Source: Arthrobacter sp. zg-Y20 | GTDB taxonomy: Bacteria; Actinomycetota; Actinomycetes; Actinomycetales; Micrococcaceae | NCBI RefSeq assembly: GCF_030142075.1 | Contig: NZ_CP126241.1 | Span: 620,001-684,000 of the forward strand | Length of the DNA: 64,000 bases | Direction: 5' to 3' | Shown: positions 35,015 to 43,638 of the stretch, piece by piece | Numbering within the stretch: the first letter of the stretch is position 1 | How the letters are laid out: each line of letters starts with the position of its first letter | Program-made: the position numbers and the translations under genes | The notes under the pieces: model-generated | The model's input: only the letters and a program-made list of their open reading frames with translations | Databases searched by the model: none | What the model was told of the DNA's origin: nothing

Positions 35015-36766
35015 CTAACGGCCTGCGGGCAGCAGGACCGTTGCGGTGGTGCCCGAACCCACCTTCGATTCGACGCCCAGTTCCCCGCCGTGCTGCAGCA
35101 CAATGTCCTGCACAATGGCCAGGCCAAGCCCGGTTCCGGGAATGGCGGCCGAGGTGGCGTTGGAAGCGCGGAAGAACCGGCGGAAGAGATTGGGCAGCTC
35201 GGCTTCGGGGATGCCGATTCCGGTATCCGTGATCTGCACTCGGACGCTCGGCCCGGCGCCCTCGGCACGCACCAGCTCTGCCCGGACCAGGACGGATCCG
35301 CCAGCGGGGGTGAACTTCACGGCATTGGAGCAGAGGTTGGTGAAAACCTGCTCCAAGGCAGCGCTGTCACCGTCCACACAGAGCGGATCCGGGCCGAGCT
35401 CCAAGCGCAGATCCAGGTTGTTCGCGCCGGCCGCAGGGGCCAGGGACGCCGCAACCGCCTGGAGCAGCTCATGAAGGTCCACCTCTTCAACATCCAGGGT
35501 GCCCTCGTCGGCATCCTGGCGGGAGATGGTGAGCAGGTCGGTAATCAACTGGTTGAGCCGCACCGCGTTGCGGCCTACGATCTTCAGCATTTCCGCGACG
35601 TCGGCGGGGATGTCGCCGCCGGAGCCGTCCAGGATGAGGTCGAGGTATCCGGTGATGGAGGTCAGCGGGGTCCGCAGCTCATGGTTGACGGTGGCCACGA
35701 AATCCGTTTTCGCCTGGTCCAGTTCCCGCAGGCGTTTGAGCACCATCCGCTGCGCGGTGATCAGGTTTCCCTGCACCAGCCCGTGGGCGAGGTTTCCGCT
35801 GGCATGCTGGATCAGGGAGGTTTCAGTGCTGGTCCAGTCCCGGGGGCCGCGTTCACCGGCAAGCCACACCAAACCGAAGGCCTTATCCCCGTGGCCCAGC
35901 GGCACAATCATGGACGTCCCGAGCCCGGCGGCCAATGACGCCGGGCTCAGCGGGACCGGCTCGTCGCCGGCCGGCTGGCGATGGTCTTCGACGGCGAGTC
36001 CGCGGCCCCGTACCCACAGCTTTTCCGCAAGCTCGACGGCGGTGGATCCCGCCAGTGCTGGAATGGAACCGGTGGCTCCCTCACGGCTCCAGGACAGTGC
36101 CAGCTCGGGAACGCGCTCGTCCGGGAACGTCATCAGGAAGACATGGTCCGCTTGGAAGGTCTCGCCGAGTCCGTGGACCACTACTTCCGACATCTGCTGC
36201 GGATCATTGGTGGCACGGATGGACGCGGAAATGCGGCGGGTGTCCTCGCGCAGCCGGGCTGCAGTCATCCGGCGGCCCCGGCGCGCCTCGGCGGTCGCCA
36301 GCATAAGGTCCACCCGGCGGGTCAGGTCATCGGGGTCTACCGGACTGGCGACAAAGTCCGCAATTCCCAGTTCGACCATAAGGTCTATGTCGAGGCCGGC
36401 TTCGTCCGCCACCAGGATCACCGGCAGCTTGGTCAAGGCCGGTACTTCATGGCGCAGGCGCTTAAGCAGGTCCATTCCAGCGATCCGGCGGACACTGGAA
36501 TCGACAACGGCGAGTACCGGTTCGGCAGCCCGTGCGGAAGCAACGGCCCCGTCCAAGTCCCGGACGGCAACAGGTTCCAGCCCCGCGGCGGCGAGGATTC
36601 CGGCGGTCACCGAGAACACGTCTGGCCGCTGCACGGCCACCAGCGCGGTACAGCGGCGTGCGGCGCCGTCCGTGGGGACAGCCCCGGGGGCCGCCTCCGG
36701 CACGGAAGCGTCCAAGGTGGGTACGCCCTCCGTGGGGGCAGCAGGGGGGTTCAGTGCCGGAGACAT
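35015..36766 (-). CDS. Cytoplasmic histidine kinase: pseudo-receiver, GAF, HisKA, HATPase
   Basis: A 583-residue kinase with no membrane helices. A disordered N-terminus (1-35) is followed by a receiver-like domain (about 40-155), a GAF sensor (about 185-325), HisKA (His362 in FVATVNHELRTPL) and HATPase with CSNAVKFTPAGGS, ITDTGIGIPEAE and GTGLGLAIVQDI. In the receiver, Asp89 (LAVVDSS) is retained, but the usual Thr/Ser is Ala120 and the invariant Lys is Ser141 (VASPVD in place of xxKPF), so phospho-relay through it is doubtful. No response regulator adjoins it. AAAGG lies 5 nt before ATG 36766. Confidence 0.9.
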   Translation of the reverse strand: MSPALNPPAAPTEGVPTLDASVPEAAPGAVPTDGAARRCTALVAVQRPDVFSVTAGILAAAGLEPVAVRDLDGAVASARAAEPVLAVVDSSVRRIAGMDLLKRLRHEVPALTKLPVILVADEAGLDIDLMVELGIADFVASPVDPDDLTRRVDLMLATAEARRGRRMTAARLREDTRRISASIRATNDPQQMSEVVVHGLGETFQADHVFLMTFPDERVPELALSWSREGATGSIPALAGSTAVELAEKLWVRGRGLAVEDHRQPAGDEPVPLSPASLAAGLGTSMIVPLGHGDKAFGLVWLAGERGPRDWTSTETSLIQHASGNLAHGLVQGNLITAQRMVLKRLRELDQAKTDFVATVNHELRTPLTSITGYLDLILDGSGGDIPADVAEMLKIVGRNAVRLNQLITDLLTISRQDADEGTLDVEEVDLHELLQAVAASLAPAAGANNLDLRLELGPDPLCVDGDSAALEQVFTNLCSNAVKFTPAGGSVLVRAELVRAEGAGPSVRVQITDTGIGIPEAELPNLFRRFFRASNATSAAIPGTGLGLAIVQDIVLQHGGELGVESKVGSGTTATVLLPAGR

Positions 36767-36958
36767 AGCGGCCTTTCGTAGGTGCCCGGTTCAGCACGGG
36801 GGCAGCGTTTCGAAGTGTATCAGCGCACGGCGCCAATTCCGTGACATGTTTCACGCTGTGGAAAGGAAAGTCGCCGGCGGTTTCAGCCCCTGGCGATCGG
36901 CCGGGCCGGAGCGGGACAGGGGCTTAAGCTGGAACGTGCATACAACGGAGGAAAACAC

Positions 36959-38854
36959 ATGAGTATGGAAGGCGCAGCCTGGAGCTCGCTTCACAAAATC
37001 TCGCGCGGCAGCGGAAATGACCGGAAGATCTCCCGGGAAACCCTGAAGCGGATCATCCGTTTCGCCGCTCCCTACCGTTTCCGGCTGCTGGGCTTTGTCC
37101 TGCTGTCGGTGGTCGGGGCATTCCTTGCCGTGGCCACGCCTGTACTGGCCGGCGAGGTGGTCAACTCCATCGTGGCCGGGACCGCTCCCGGCGTGGTGGT
37201 TCGGCTGGCCCTGCTGATCGCCGTCGTCGCCGTTGCCGACGCCGCCGTCTCCCTCGCCACCCGGTGGTTCTCCTCGCGCATTGGTGAAAGCGTCATCCTG
37301 GACCTGCGGACCGCGGTGTTCGACCACGTGCAGAAAATGCCGGTGGCGTTCTTCACGCGTACCCGCACCGGCGCCCTGGTCAGCCGGTTGAACAATGACG
37401 TCATTGGCGCCCAGCAGGCCTTCAGCGGCACCCTCTCCGGAGTGGTGAGCAACGTCGTCGCCCTGGTGCTGACCCTGATCGTGATGCTCGGGACGTCCTG
37501 GCAGGTGACTGTGCTGGCCATGCTGCTGCTGCCGGTGTTCCTGCTGCCGGCCCGGCGGATGGGAGGACGGCTGGCCGCCCTGCGGCGCGAAGCCGCCAAC
37601 CACAATGCCTCGATGGGCACCCAGATGACCGAGCGGTTCTCCGCCCCCGGTGCCACCCTGATCAAGCTGTTCGGCCGGCCCGACGCCGAATCCCGGGAAT
37701 TCGCCCTGCGCGCGTCCCGGGTCCGCGATATTGGCGTCAAGACCGCCATGATGCAGTCGGTCTTCGTGACCGCCCTGACCCTGGTTTCCGCCCTGGCGCT
37801 GGCCCTGGTTTACGGGCTGGGCGGCTATCTAGCCCTGCAGGGAAGCCTGAACACGGGCGACGTCGTCACCCTGGCCCTGCTGTTGACCCGCCTGTACGCG
37901 CCGCTGACCTCCCTGGCCAATGCCCGCGTGGAGGTTATGAGCGCGGTGGTGAGTTTCGAGCGGGTCTTCGAGATCCTCGACCTGCGCCCCCTCATCCGGG
38001 AAAAGGACAGCCCCGCCCCGGTGCCCGCCGGTCCGCTGAGCGTGGAGTTCGACGACGTGCGCTTCGCGTACCCCACCGCGGACAAGGTTTCCCTGGCCTC
38101 GCTGGAGGACGTGGCCGTTTTGGATACACGCGGCGGCGAGGAAGTCCTGCACGGGATATCTTTCCGGGTGGACCCTGGCCAGACGGTAGCCCTGGTAGGC
38201 ACTTCCGGCGCCGGCAAATCCACCATTGCGCAGTTGCTCTCCCGGCTTTACGACGTCGACTCGGGTGCCGTGCGCTTCTCCGGCACCGACGTCCGTGACC
38301 TGAGCTTTGCCGGCATCCGGCAGGCCCTGGGCATGGTCACGCAGGACGGGCACCTGTTCCACGAAACCATCCGGGCCAACCTGCTCCTGGCGAACCCCGG
38401 GGCCAGCGACGAAGAGGTCTGGGACGCGCTGCGCCGGGCCCGGCTCGAGGACATGGTGCGCTCCCTGCCGGACGGGCTGGAGACCATGGTGGGGGAGCGC
38501 GGGTACCGGCTTTCCGGCGGTGAACGCCAGCGCATGACCATTGCACGGCTGCTGCTGGCACAACCGCGCATCGTCATCCTGGATGAGGCGACGGCGGCCC
38601 TGGACTCGACGTCCGAGGCCGCGGTCCAGGCCGCCCTGGGGGAGGCCCTGCAGGGCCGGACCGCCGTCGTTATTGCGCACCGGCTCTCCACCATCCGCAA
38701 CGCGGACCGCATCCTGGTGATTGAGGACGGACGGATTGCGGAGCAGGGCACGCACTCGCAGCTGCTGGCACAGGGAGGACGTTACGCGGAGCTCTACAAC
38801 ACACAGTTCGCAGCAGATCCGGCAGCGGAAAGCGATACCGCCGCCAGGTCCTAG
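36959..38854 (+). CDS. ABC exporter, fused membrane and ATPase domains
   Basis: A 631-residue half-transporter that works as a dimer. A six-helix exporter domain (residues 35-330, with RTRTGALVSRLNNDV and the coupling segment MTERFSAPGATLIKLFGR) precedes an ATPase domain: Walker A VGTSGAGKST, Q-loop VTQDGHLF, signature LSGGERQRM, Walker B IVILDEA and H-loop IAHR. An insertion between the first two strands of the ATPase domain (TADKVSLASLEDVAVLDTRG) is typical of an MsbA-like actinobacterial subgroup. GGAGG precedes ATG 36959 by 7 nt. Substrate unknown. Divergent from the GAF kinase. Confidence 0.93.
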   Translation: MSMEGAAWSSLHKISRGSGNDRKISRETLKRIIRFAAPYRFRLLGFVLLSVVGAFLAVATPVLAGEVVNSIVAGTAPGVVVRLALLIAVVAVADAAVSLATRWFSSRIGESVILDLRTAVFDHVQKMPVAFFTRTRTGALVSRLNNDVIGAQQAFSGTLSGVVSNVVALVLTLIVMLGTSWQVTVLAMLLLPVFLLPARRMGGRLAALRREAANHNASMGTQMTERFSAPGATLIKLFGRPDAESREFALRASRVRDIGVKTAMMQSVFVTALTLVSALALALVYGLGGYLALQGSLNTGDVVTLALLLTRLYAPLTSLANARVEVMSAVVSFERVFEILDLRPLIREKDSPAPVPAGPLSVEFDDVRFAYPTADKVSLASLEDVAVLDTRGGEEVLHGISFRVDPGQTVALVGTSGAGKSTIAQLLSRLYDVDSGAVRFSGTDVRDLSFAGIRQALGMVTQDGHLFHETIRANLLLANPGASDEEVWDALRRARLEDMVRSLPDGLETMVGERGYRLSGGERQRMTIARLLLAQPRIVILDEATAALDSTSEAAVQAALGEALQGRTAVVIAHRLSTIRNADRILVIEDGRIAEQGTHSQLLAQGGRYAELYNTQFAADPAAESDTAARS

Positions 38855-38861
38855 GCCGGGC

Positions 38862-39629
38862 CTACCGCAGGGTGTCCATCCCGCTGCGGACCTCCCGGTA
38901 GTAGTCCTGCAGCTTCAGTTCCGCGGCGGCGTCGGGGTCCAGGACAAACGTGGCGTGCGGGTGCATCTGCAGCACGGAGGCGGGGCACATGCTGGACAGC
39001 GGGCCCTCCACCGCGTCCGCAACGGCCCGAGCCTTCGCCTTCCCCTGCGCCACCAGCAGCACCTTCCGCGCTTCACCGATGGTACCCAGTCCCTGGGTGA
39101 GGCACAGGGCGGGCACCTGCGATGCGTCGGCGAAGAAACGGGCGTTGTCCCGCCGGGTGGCGGACATGAGGGTTTTGACCCGGGTGCGGGACGCCAGCGA
39201 CGACGTGGGCTCGTTGAAGCCGATGTGCCCGTTCCGGCCAATGCCCAGGATCTGCAGGTCAATACCGCCGGCTGCACGGATGGCGGCCTCGAAATCCGCG
39301 CAGGCGGCAGCCAGATCCGCGGCCGTACCGTTCGGCACGTGCACGTTGGCAGGGTCCAGGCCCAGCCGTTCGGTGACCTCGCGGCGGATCACTGAGGCGT
39401 AACTCTCCGGGTGCTGCGGGTCCAGGCCCACGTATTCGTCCAGGGCAAAGGCCTGCAGCGCGGACAGTTGCGGGCTGCGGTGCCGCTCCAGGACTTCGTA
39501 GATCGCCAGCGGAGAGGATCCGGTGGCGACGCCCAGGGTGCGGAGCTGCCCGGCCGCCACACCGCGCAGGATTTCCTGCGCCGCGAAATCCCCCACCTCG
39601 GCAGGACTGTCAAGGATCACCACATGCAT
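38862..39629 (-). CDS. nagB: Glucosamine-6-phosphate deaminase (NagB family)
   Basis: A 255-residue sugar-phosphate deaminase/isomerase: active-site Asp in AFALDEYVGLDPQHPESY, and ILGIGRNGHIGFNEP with the catalytic His. It converts an amino-sugar 6-phosphate to the ketohexose 6-phosphate and ammonia. It is the last gene of the five-gene operon. NagB and its galactosamine counterpart AgaI/AgaS-like enzymes are hard to separate by eye; the PfkB kinase and class II aldolase in the same operon suggest that the product here is phosphorylated again and split. GGGAGC precedes ATG by 6 nt; no NagA deacetylase is present. Confidence 0.9.
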   Translation of the reverse strand: MHVVILDSPAEVGDFAAQEILRGVAAGQLRTLGVATGSSPLAIYEVLERHRSPQLSALQAFALDEYVGLDPQHPESYASVIRREVTERLGLDPANVHVPNGTAADLAAACADFEAAIRAAGGIDLQILGIGRNGHIGFNEPTSSLASRTRVKTLMSATRRDNARFFADASQVPALCLTQGLGTIGEARKVLLVAQGKAKARAVADAVEGPLSSMCPASVLQMHPHATFVLDPDAAAELKLQDYYREVRSGMDTLR

Positions 39630-39631
39630 TG

Positions 39632-40456
39632 TCAGCTCCCTGCCCGCTGGGCGGACCCGGTGACCGTTTTCGCCGGCGCCACAATAACCCGGGTTCCGCG
39701 GCTTTCGAACTCCGCTTTCTCGCCCTCGGTGATACCGCTGTCGGTGATCAGGTTGCTGAAGACGTAGCCGCTCAGCGTCGCGAAGCTCCGGGTGCCGATT
39801 TTGGAGGAGTCGGCCACGATGTAGGTTTCGGAGGCCCGCTGCGACATCAGTGAATTCACTGCAGCCTCCCCTTCATCGCTGACTGTGGGGCCTACCTCGG
39901 CGTCGAGCCCGTTGACCCCCACAAAGGCCAGGTCCAGGGCTACGCGCTGAAGGATCACATCGGTGTAGGGCCCCACCAGCTCATAGGATCTCGGGTTCAC
40001 GACGCCGCCGGTCACCATAACGCGGATATTCGGCCGGACCACCAGTTGCACGGCGATGTTAATGGCATTGGTGACAACCGTGAGCGTGGGTTTGCTGGAC
40101 GGTTCCATCAGGTCCCGGCGCATGCCCAGGGCCTGGGCAATGGCCGTGCTGGTGGTTCCGCCGCAAAGTCCGATCACCGCGCCCTTGGGCACCAGCGCAC
40201 TGGCGGCCTGCGCGATGGCCTGCTTTTGCGCAGTGTGGTCATCGCGGGTGTACCGGGTCGGCAGGTCATAGGCCACTGCCTCCATGGTGGCACCGCCGCG
40301 GGTCCGGGTGAGGAGCCGCTGGGCGGCAAGGGTATCCAGGTCCCGCCGGGCGGTGGCGGGGGATACCTTCAGCTCGGCCATGACGTCCTCAACCTGCACG
40401 TGGCCGCGCGCAGCCAGGAGGTCGAGGATGGAGTTGAGCCGCTCAGTCTTTTCCAT
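39632..40456 (-). CDS. DeoR-family sugar-phosphate-responsive repressor
   Basis: A 274-residue DeoR/AgaR-type regulator. The N-terminal HTH (RLNSILDLLAARGHVQVEDV, then SPATARRDLDTLAAQRLLTR) is followed by the DeoRC sensor domain with LCGGTTSTAIAQAL, VVTNAINIAVQL and ADSSKIGTRSFATL. The ligand is usually a phosphorylated sugar intermediate of the controlled pathway. It lies inside the catabolic operon, overlapping the aldolase gene by 14 nt, so it is probably autoregulatory and controls the divergent ABC operon too. Candidate operators are at 43303-43340 and 43483-43506. Confidence 0.93.
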   Translation of the reverse strand: MEKTERLNSILDLLAARGHVQVEDVMAELKVSPATARRDLDTLAAQRLLTRTRGGATMEAVAYDLPTRYTRDDHTAQKQAIAQAASALVPKGAVIGLCGGTTSTAIAQALGMRRDLMEPSSKPTLTVVTNAINIAVQLVVRPNIRVMVTGGVVNPRSYELVGPYTDVILQRVALDLAFVGVNGLDAEVGPTVSDEGEAAVNSLMSQRASETYIVADSSKIGTRSFATLSGYVFSNLITDSGITEGEKAEFESRGTRVIVAPAKTVTGSAQRAGS

Positions 40457-41315
40457 GGGTGACAGCCTTTTCCGCGTTCGCGCTCAGCGCGAAGAGGGAC
40501 AGCAAACGGCTTGCTTCGGGGGCGAGCGCCCGGCGGCCTGCGGAGAAGTACTTCCTGGAGTCGACCAGGTCCGGGTCGGTTCCAAGCGACTGGCGCACGG
40601 CGCGGGTGAAGAAGCCGTTCAGGTGCGTGGAAACGTTAATCTTAGTCATCCCGGCGGCGATGGCGGCAGCCAGCATGGCATCCGCAACCCCGGAGGAACC
40701 ATGCAGGACCAGGGGGATGGGCAGGGCCGAGTGCAGTTCCGCGATGAGGTCCAGGTCCAGTGCGGCAGTGCGCTGCGCCATGGCATGCGAGGAACCTACG
40801 GCAACGGCCAGCGCGTCGACGCCGGTGGACATCACAAAGTCCGCTGCTTCGAAGGGATCCGTCCGTACCCCGGGAGCGTGTGCACCGTCCTTGCCTCCTA
40901 TCTTCCCCAGCTCGGCCTCCACAAACACGCCCAGCGGCTCAGCATGCTTAACCACCCGTGCCGTGGCCGCCACGTTCTCGCTGTACGGCAGGTGCGCGCC
41001 GTCGTACATCACCGAGCCGAAGCCGAGCCGGACCGCCTGGTGCACCAGGTCCTCATCCTGCGCGTGGTCCAGATGCAGGGCAACGGGCACGGCTGCGGCC
41101 GAGGCCACGGACAGGCATGCTGCCGCCAGCGGTTCAAGGGCGCCGTGGTAGGAGGCGCAGTTCTCCGAAATCTGCAGTATCACCGGCAGCCCTGCCGCTT
41201 CGGCGCCCTCGACAATGGCTTCCGCCGTCTCCAGGTGCAGGACATTGAAGCTGCCGATGCCGGTCCCTGCGGCAAAAGCGTCCGCCACGAGTGTCCGGGT
41301 TGGTGTAAGACCCAT
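40443..41315 (-). CDS. Class II fructose/tagatose-bisphosphate aldolase (KbaY/GatY-like)
   Basis: A 290-residue zinc aldolase. Metal and substrate motifs are VALHLDHAQD, GSVMYDGAHLPYSENVAAT, VEAELGKIGG, PLVLHGSSGV and TKINVSTHL. The short length and GSVMYDGA match the GatY/KbaY tagatose-1,6-bisphosphate group rather than long FbaA. It should cleave a ketohexose 1,6-bisphosphate to DHAP and glyceraldehyde 3-phosphate. The family His in the loop usually read as GTxHG is here VGSSHAM. Its ATG overlaps the PfkB stop codon (ATGA), and its end overlaps deoR. Confidence 0.9.
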   Translation of the reverse strand: MGLTPTRTLVADAFAAGTGIGSFNVLHLETAEAIVEGAEAAGLPVILQISENCASYHGALEPLAAACLSVASAAAVPVALHLDHAQDEDLVHQAVRLGFGSVMYDGAHLPYSENVAATARVVKHAEPLGVFVEAELGKIGGKDGAHAPGVRTDPFEAADFVMSTGVDALAVAVGSSHAMAQRTAALDLDLIAELHSALPIPLVLHGSSGVADAMLAAAIAAGMTKINVSTHLNGFFTRAVRQSLGTDPDLVDSRKYFSAGRRALAPEASRLLSLFALSANAEKAVTHGKD

Positions 41316-42298
41316 CAGTTTTCCTCCAGTACAGCGGATGCGGTGCGGTCATGATGCGAGGTGATGGTGATCTGCTCCTGCAGGGAGCGGTAGCTGGACG
41401 GGATTTCACCGGCCGCCGGCATCAGCACGGCGGCGGAGGAACAGGCGGCCGCCAGGCGGAGCATGCGGGCGGTGTCCCGGCTGCCGGCGGCCAGAGTCAC
41501 CGCGACGGCGGCCACCGCCGCATCGCCTGCGCCGGTGGGGTTGCCGGTCAGGGTCCGTCCCAGCCGGGCGTGCAAGTAGTGGTCCGGATCCGTTGCGGAA
41601 AATGCGAGCAGTCCAGCCTCCCCGCAGCTGAGGAAAACCGTCCGCGCGCCGGCGTCGAGCAGGGAACGCGCCGCCCGGCGCAGGTCTTCTTCGCCGGTGG
41701 CTTCCCTCAGCTCGTGCTGGTTGGGTTTGAGTGCGAAGGCACCAGCCTCGGCCGCCCGCACCAGGTCCGCGCCCGAGGCGTCGATGATGCAGGGGATGTC
41801 CCGGCCGGCCGCGGCGTGGACCAGATCCGGGTAGAACCCGGCAGGGGCCCCCGGCGGGAGGCTGCCTGAGCCCACCACCACGCTTGCCCCGGACATGGCG
41901 GCGTCCACCTGGCGCTCAAGTTCCTGCCACTGGGCGGAGGTGAGGGGCAGCCCGGTTTCGTTGAAGATGCTGGTGAGGCCCGAGGTGCTGTCCACGAACG
42001 CCATGGTCCGCCGCGTTGCCGCGGTGACCGGCACCAGCCGGTGCGGGATTCCGCTGCCGAGGAGGTCCTCACGGCAGCGCTCGCCGGTCAGCCCGCCGCA
42101 GGTGGCAACGGCCAGCACCGGCGCGCCGAGCTGGTGCGCCACCCGTGCAACATTGAGGCCTTTGCCGCCGGCCCGGACCAGGGGAGGGGAAACCCGGTGG
42201 CTGCCGCCCGGGGTGAAGGCCGAAACAGCATAGGTCTCGTCCAGGGCGGGATTGGCGGTCACGGTCAGGACACCGCCTGCGCGGCCCCACCCGTTCAC
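41315..42298 (-). CDS. PfkB-family 1-/6-phosphofructokinase (tagatose-6-P kinase-like)
   Basis: A 327-residue ribokinase-fold kinase of the hexose-phosphate branch (FruK/LacC/PfkB). Signatures: VTANPALDETYAV at the N-terminus, RAGGKGLNVARVAHQLG, FALKPNQHELREATG, and the catalytic NPTGAGDAAVAAVAV (anion-hole GAGD). It phosphorylates a ketose 1- or 6-phosphate to the bisphosphate used by the aldolase next door. GTG 42298 overlaps the ROK kinase stop (GTGA) and has GGGGGA about 7 nt upstream; the frame further upstream is shadow. Confidence 0.9.
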   Translation of the reverse strand: MNGWGRAGGVLTVTANPALDETYAVSAFTPGGSHRVSPPLVRAGGKGLNVARVAHQLGAPVLAVATCGGLTGERCREDLLGSGIPHRLVPVTAATRRTMAFVDSTSGLTSIFNETGLPLTSAQWQELERQVDAAMSGASVVVGSGSLPPGAPAGFYPDLVHAAAGRDIPCIIDASGADLVRAAEAGAFALKPNQHELREATGEEDLRRAARSLLDAGARTVFLSCGEAGLLAFSATDPDHYLHARLGRTLTGNPTGAGDAAVAAVAVTLAAGSRDTARMLRLAAACSSAAVLMPAAGEIPSSYRSLQEQITITSHHDRTASAVLEEN

Positions 42299-43245
42299 GC
42301 CGGTTCCCCCAGCATCCCCCGTGCATGCAGCGCCGCGCCCATAAGCCCGGCATCCTGTCCGAGGGTGGACACCCGGATGTCCGGGCGGCGGTGGAAAGAC
42401 AACCGTGAGTCCACGGCCCGGACCAGGGGCCCGGTTAATTCGTCTCCGGCCTGGGACAGTCCGCCGCCCAGGATCACTGCCTCGGTCCCCAGCACCGCGG
42501 CCAGCTGGCAGATTCCCTCGGCCAGGGCTGCCACCGCCTGGTCCCACACCTCCCGGGCTGCCGGCTCCCCGGCCCGGGCTGCCCTGAGCACCGCTTCCGC
42601 ACCGGTTGTCCGATTGCCCGTTCGTTCGTTGTAGCGCCGGACGATGGCACCGGCCGAGCCCACCGTTTCCAGGCACCCGTAGGCCCCGCACGCGCACTGC
42701 GTACCCGACGGGACAGGTGAGTGGCCTATTTCCCCGGCAAAACCGCCTGCACGTACCCTGCGTCCGTCACAGAACACCGCTCCGGCAATCCCCGTGCCGA
42801 TGATCAGGACCACTGCATCCCGCAGCCCGCGTCCGGCACCGAGGTGCATTTCCGCCTCACCGGCTAGGCCGACGTCGTGCCCGAACGCTACCGGCAGCAT
42901 GCCGTTCTCCTCGCGCAGCCGCCGGGCAAACGGGAAGTTCCGCCACCCGAGGTTCGCCGCAACAATGCCGATCCCGGCCTGCTCATCCACGAGGCCGGGC
43001 ACCACAAAGCCAAGGGCCCGCACCGATGCCTGCGGGAACTCGCGCACGTACCGACGGGCCAGCCCGGATACTTCGCGGATTATCGCCTCGCCGGGGCTCG
43101 CTGCGTCCCGGGGCGTGGGGACCCGCTGCAGGGAGTGGAACACGCCGTCGTTGTCCTGGAGGGCGGCCTTGATATCTGTCCCGCCCACATCGAAGGCCAG
43201 GACGGATTCCCCGAAGGAATGCCGGCTCGGCGGGAGATGGGACAT
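42295..43245 (-). CDS. ROK-family sugar kinase
   Basis: A 316-residue ROK kinase, first gene of the operon. ATP site AFDVGGTDIKAAL, second phosphate loop IIGTGIAGAVF, catalytic Asp in AFGHDVGLAGEAE, and the zinc site GHSPVPSGTQCACGAYGCLE. It should phosphorylate a hexose, glucosamine/galactosamine or their N-acetyl forms at O6; context favours an amino sugar. AGGAG lies 5 nt before ATG 43245. The 393-nt spacer upstream is shared with the ABC operon. Confidence 0.92.
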   Translation of the reverse strand: MSHLPPSRHSFGESVLAFDVGGTDIKAALQDNDGVFHSLQRVPTPRDAASPGEAIIREVSGLARRYVREFPQASVRALGFVVPGLVDEQAGIGIVAANLGWRNFPFARRLREENGMLPVAFGHDVGLAGEAEMHLGAGRGLRDAVVLIIGTGIAGAVFCDGRRVRAGGFAGEIGHSPVPSGTQCACGAYGCLETVGSAGAIVRRYNERTGNRTTGAEAVLRAARAGEPAAREVWDQAVAALAEGICQLAAVLGTEAVILGGGLSQAGDELTGPLVRAVDSRLSFHRRPDIRVSTLGQDAGLMGAALHARGMLGEPA

Positions 43246-43302
43246 GGTGCTCCTAGGTGTGTGACTGGCCCGGCAACTACGGAAAGTCCCTCAATGATGG
43301 AC

Positions 43303-43340
43303 TTTGATTGGTATGCGTGTCTATAGATCAATAAAAATCA
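43303..43340. promoter_or_regulatory. Candidate repressor site near the catabolic operon
   Basis: TTTGATTG (43303-43310) and, on the other strand, TTATTGATC (43334-43326), sharing TTGAT boxes in opposite orientation, in an A+T-rich patch 58-95 nt upstream of the ROK kinase. A possible -10 box on the minus strand (TATAGA, 43325-43320) lies within it. The rest of the 43246-43638 spacer contains the two sites below and no gene. Confidence 0.4.
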
Positions 43341-43426
43341 TGCACTTCGACCCTGCTGGAGGCCCAAGTTGACCCTGCAACCGCGGGACAGGGGTAACTC
43401 GAGCAGTAAATATCCCGCAGAAGGGG

Positions 43427-43455
43427 TTGACTGCGCGCCCAGAGAGGGCAATTAT
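43427..43455 (+). promoter_or_regulatory. Candidate promoter of the sugar ABC operon
   Basis: TTGACT (43427-43432), a 17-nt spacer and AATTAT (43450-43455). Transcription would start near 43462, giving a leader of about 177 nt that contains the inverted repeat at 43483. Confidence 0.5.
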
Positions 43456-43482
43456 TTCCTGCAACAGGCTGACGGAGCCTGA

Positions 43483-43506
43483 TTGATAGTCCTGCATACT
43501 TATCAA
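43483..43506. promoter_or_regulatory. Inverted repeat TTGATA-N12-TATCAA, likely operator
   Basis: A perfect 6-bp dyad with 12-nt spacing, just downstream of the candidate start of the ABC operon. It shares the TTGAT core with the boxes at 43303-43340, as expected if one regulator, most simply the DeoR protein of the divergent operon, binds both. Confidence 0.5.
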
Positions 43507-43638
43507 CTTCCATCACACCTACTTCAGCATTACCTTCCCCAGCACGTTCCTCCCCGCCGCGGAATGCGGCCGCTACTATCCGGTTCCCCGCCCTCGGCAC
43601 CCTCGGCACCGGGCGGGAACCAATTGAAAGAGGACCCA

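Noticed and set aside
43483-43638. Earlier start for the sugar-binding lipoprotein
   Set aside because: It would bury the signal peptide and lipobox 52 residues in and overlaps the inverted repeat.
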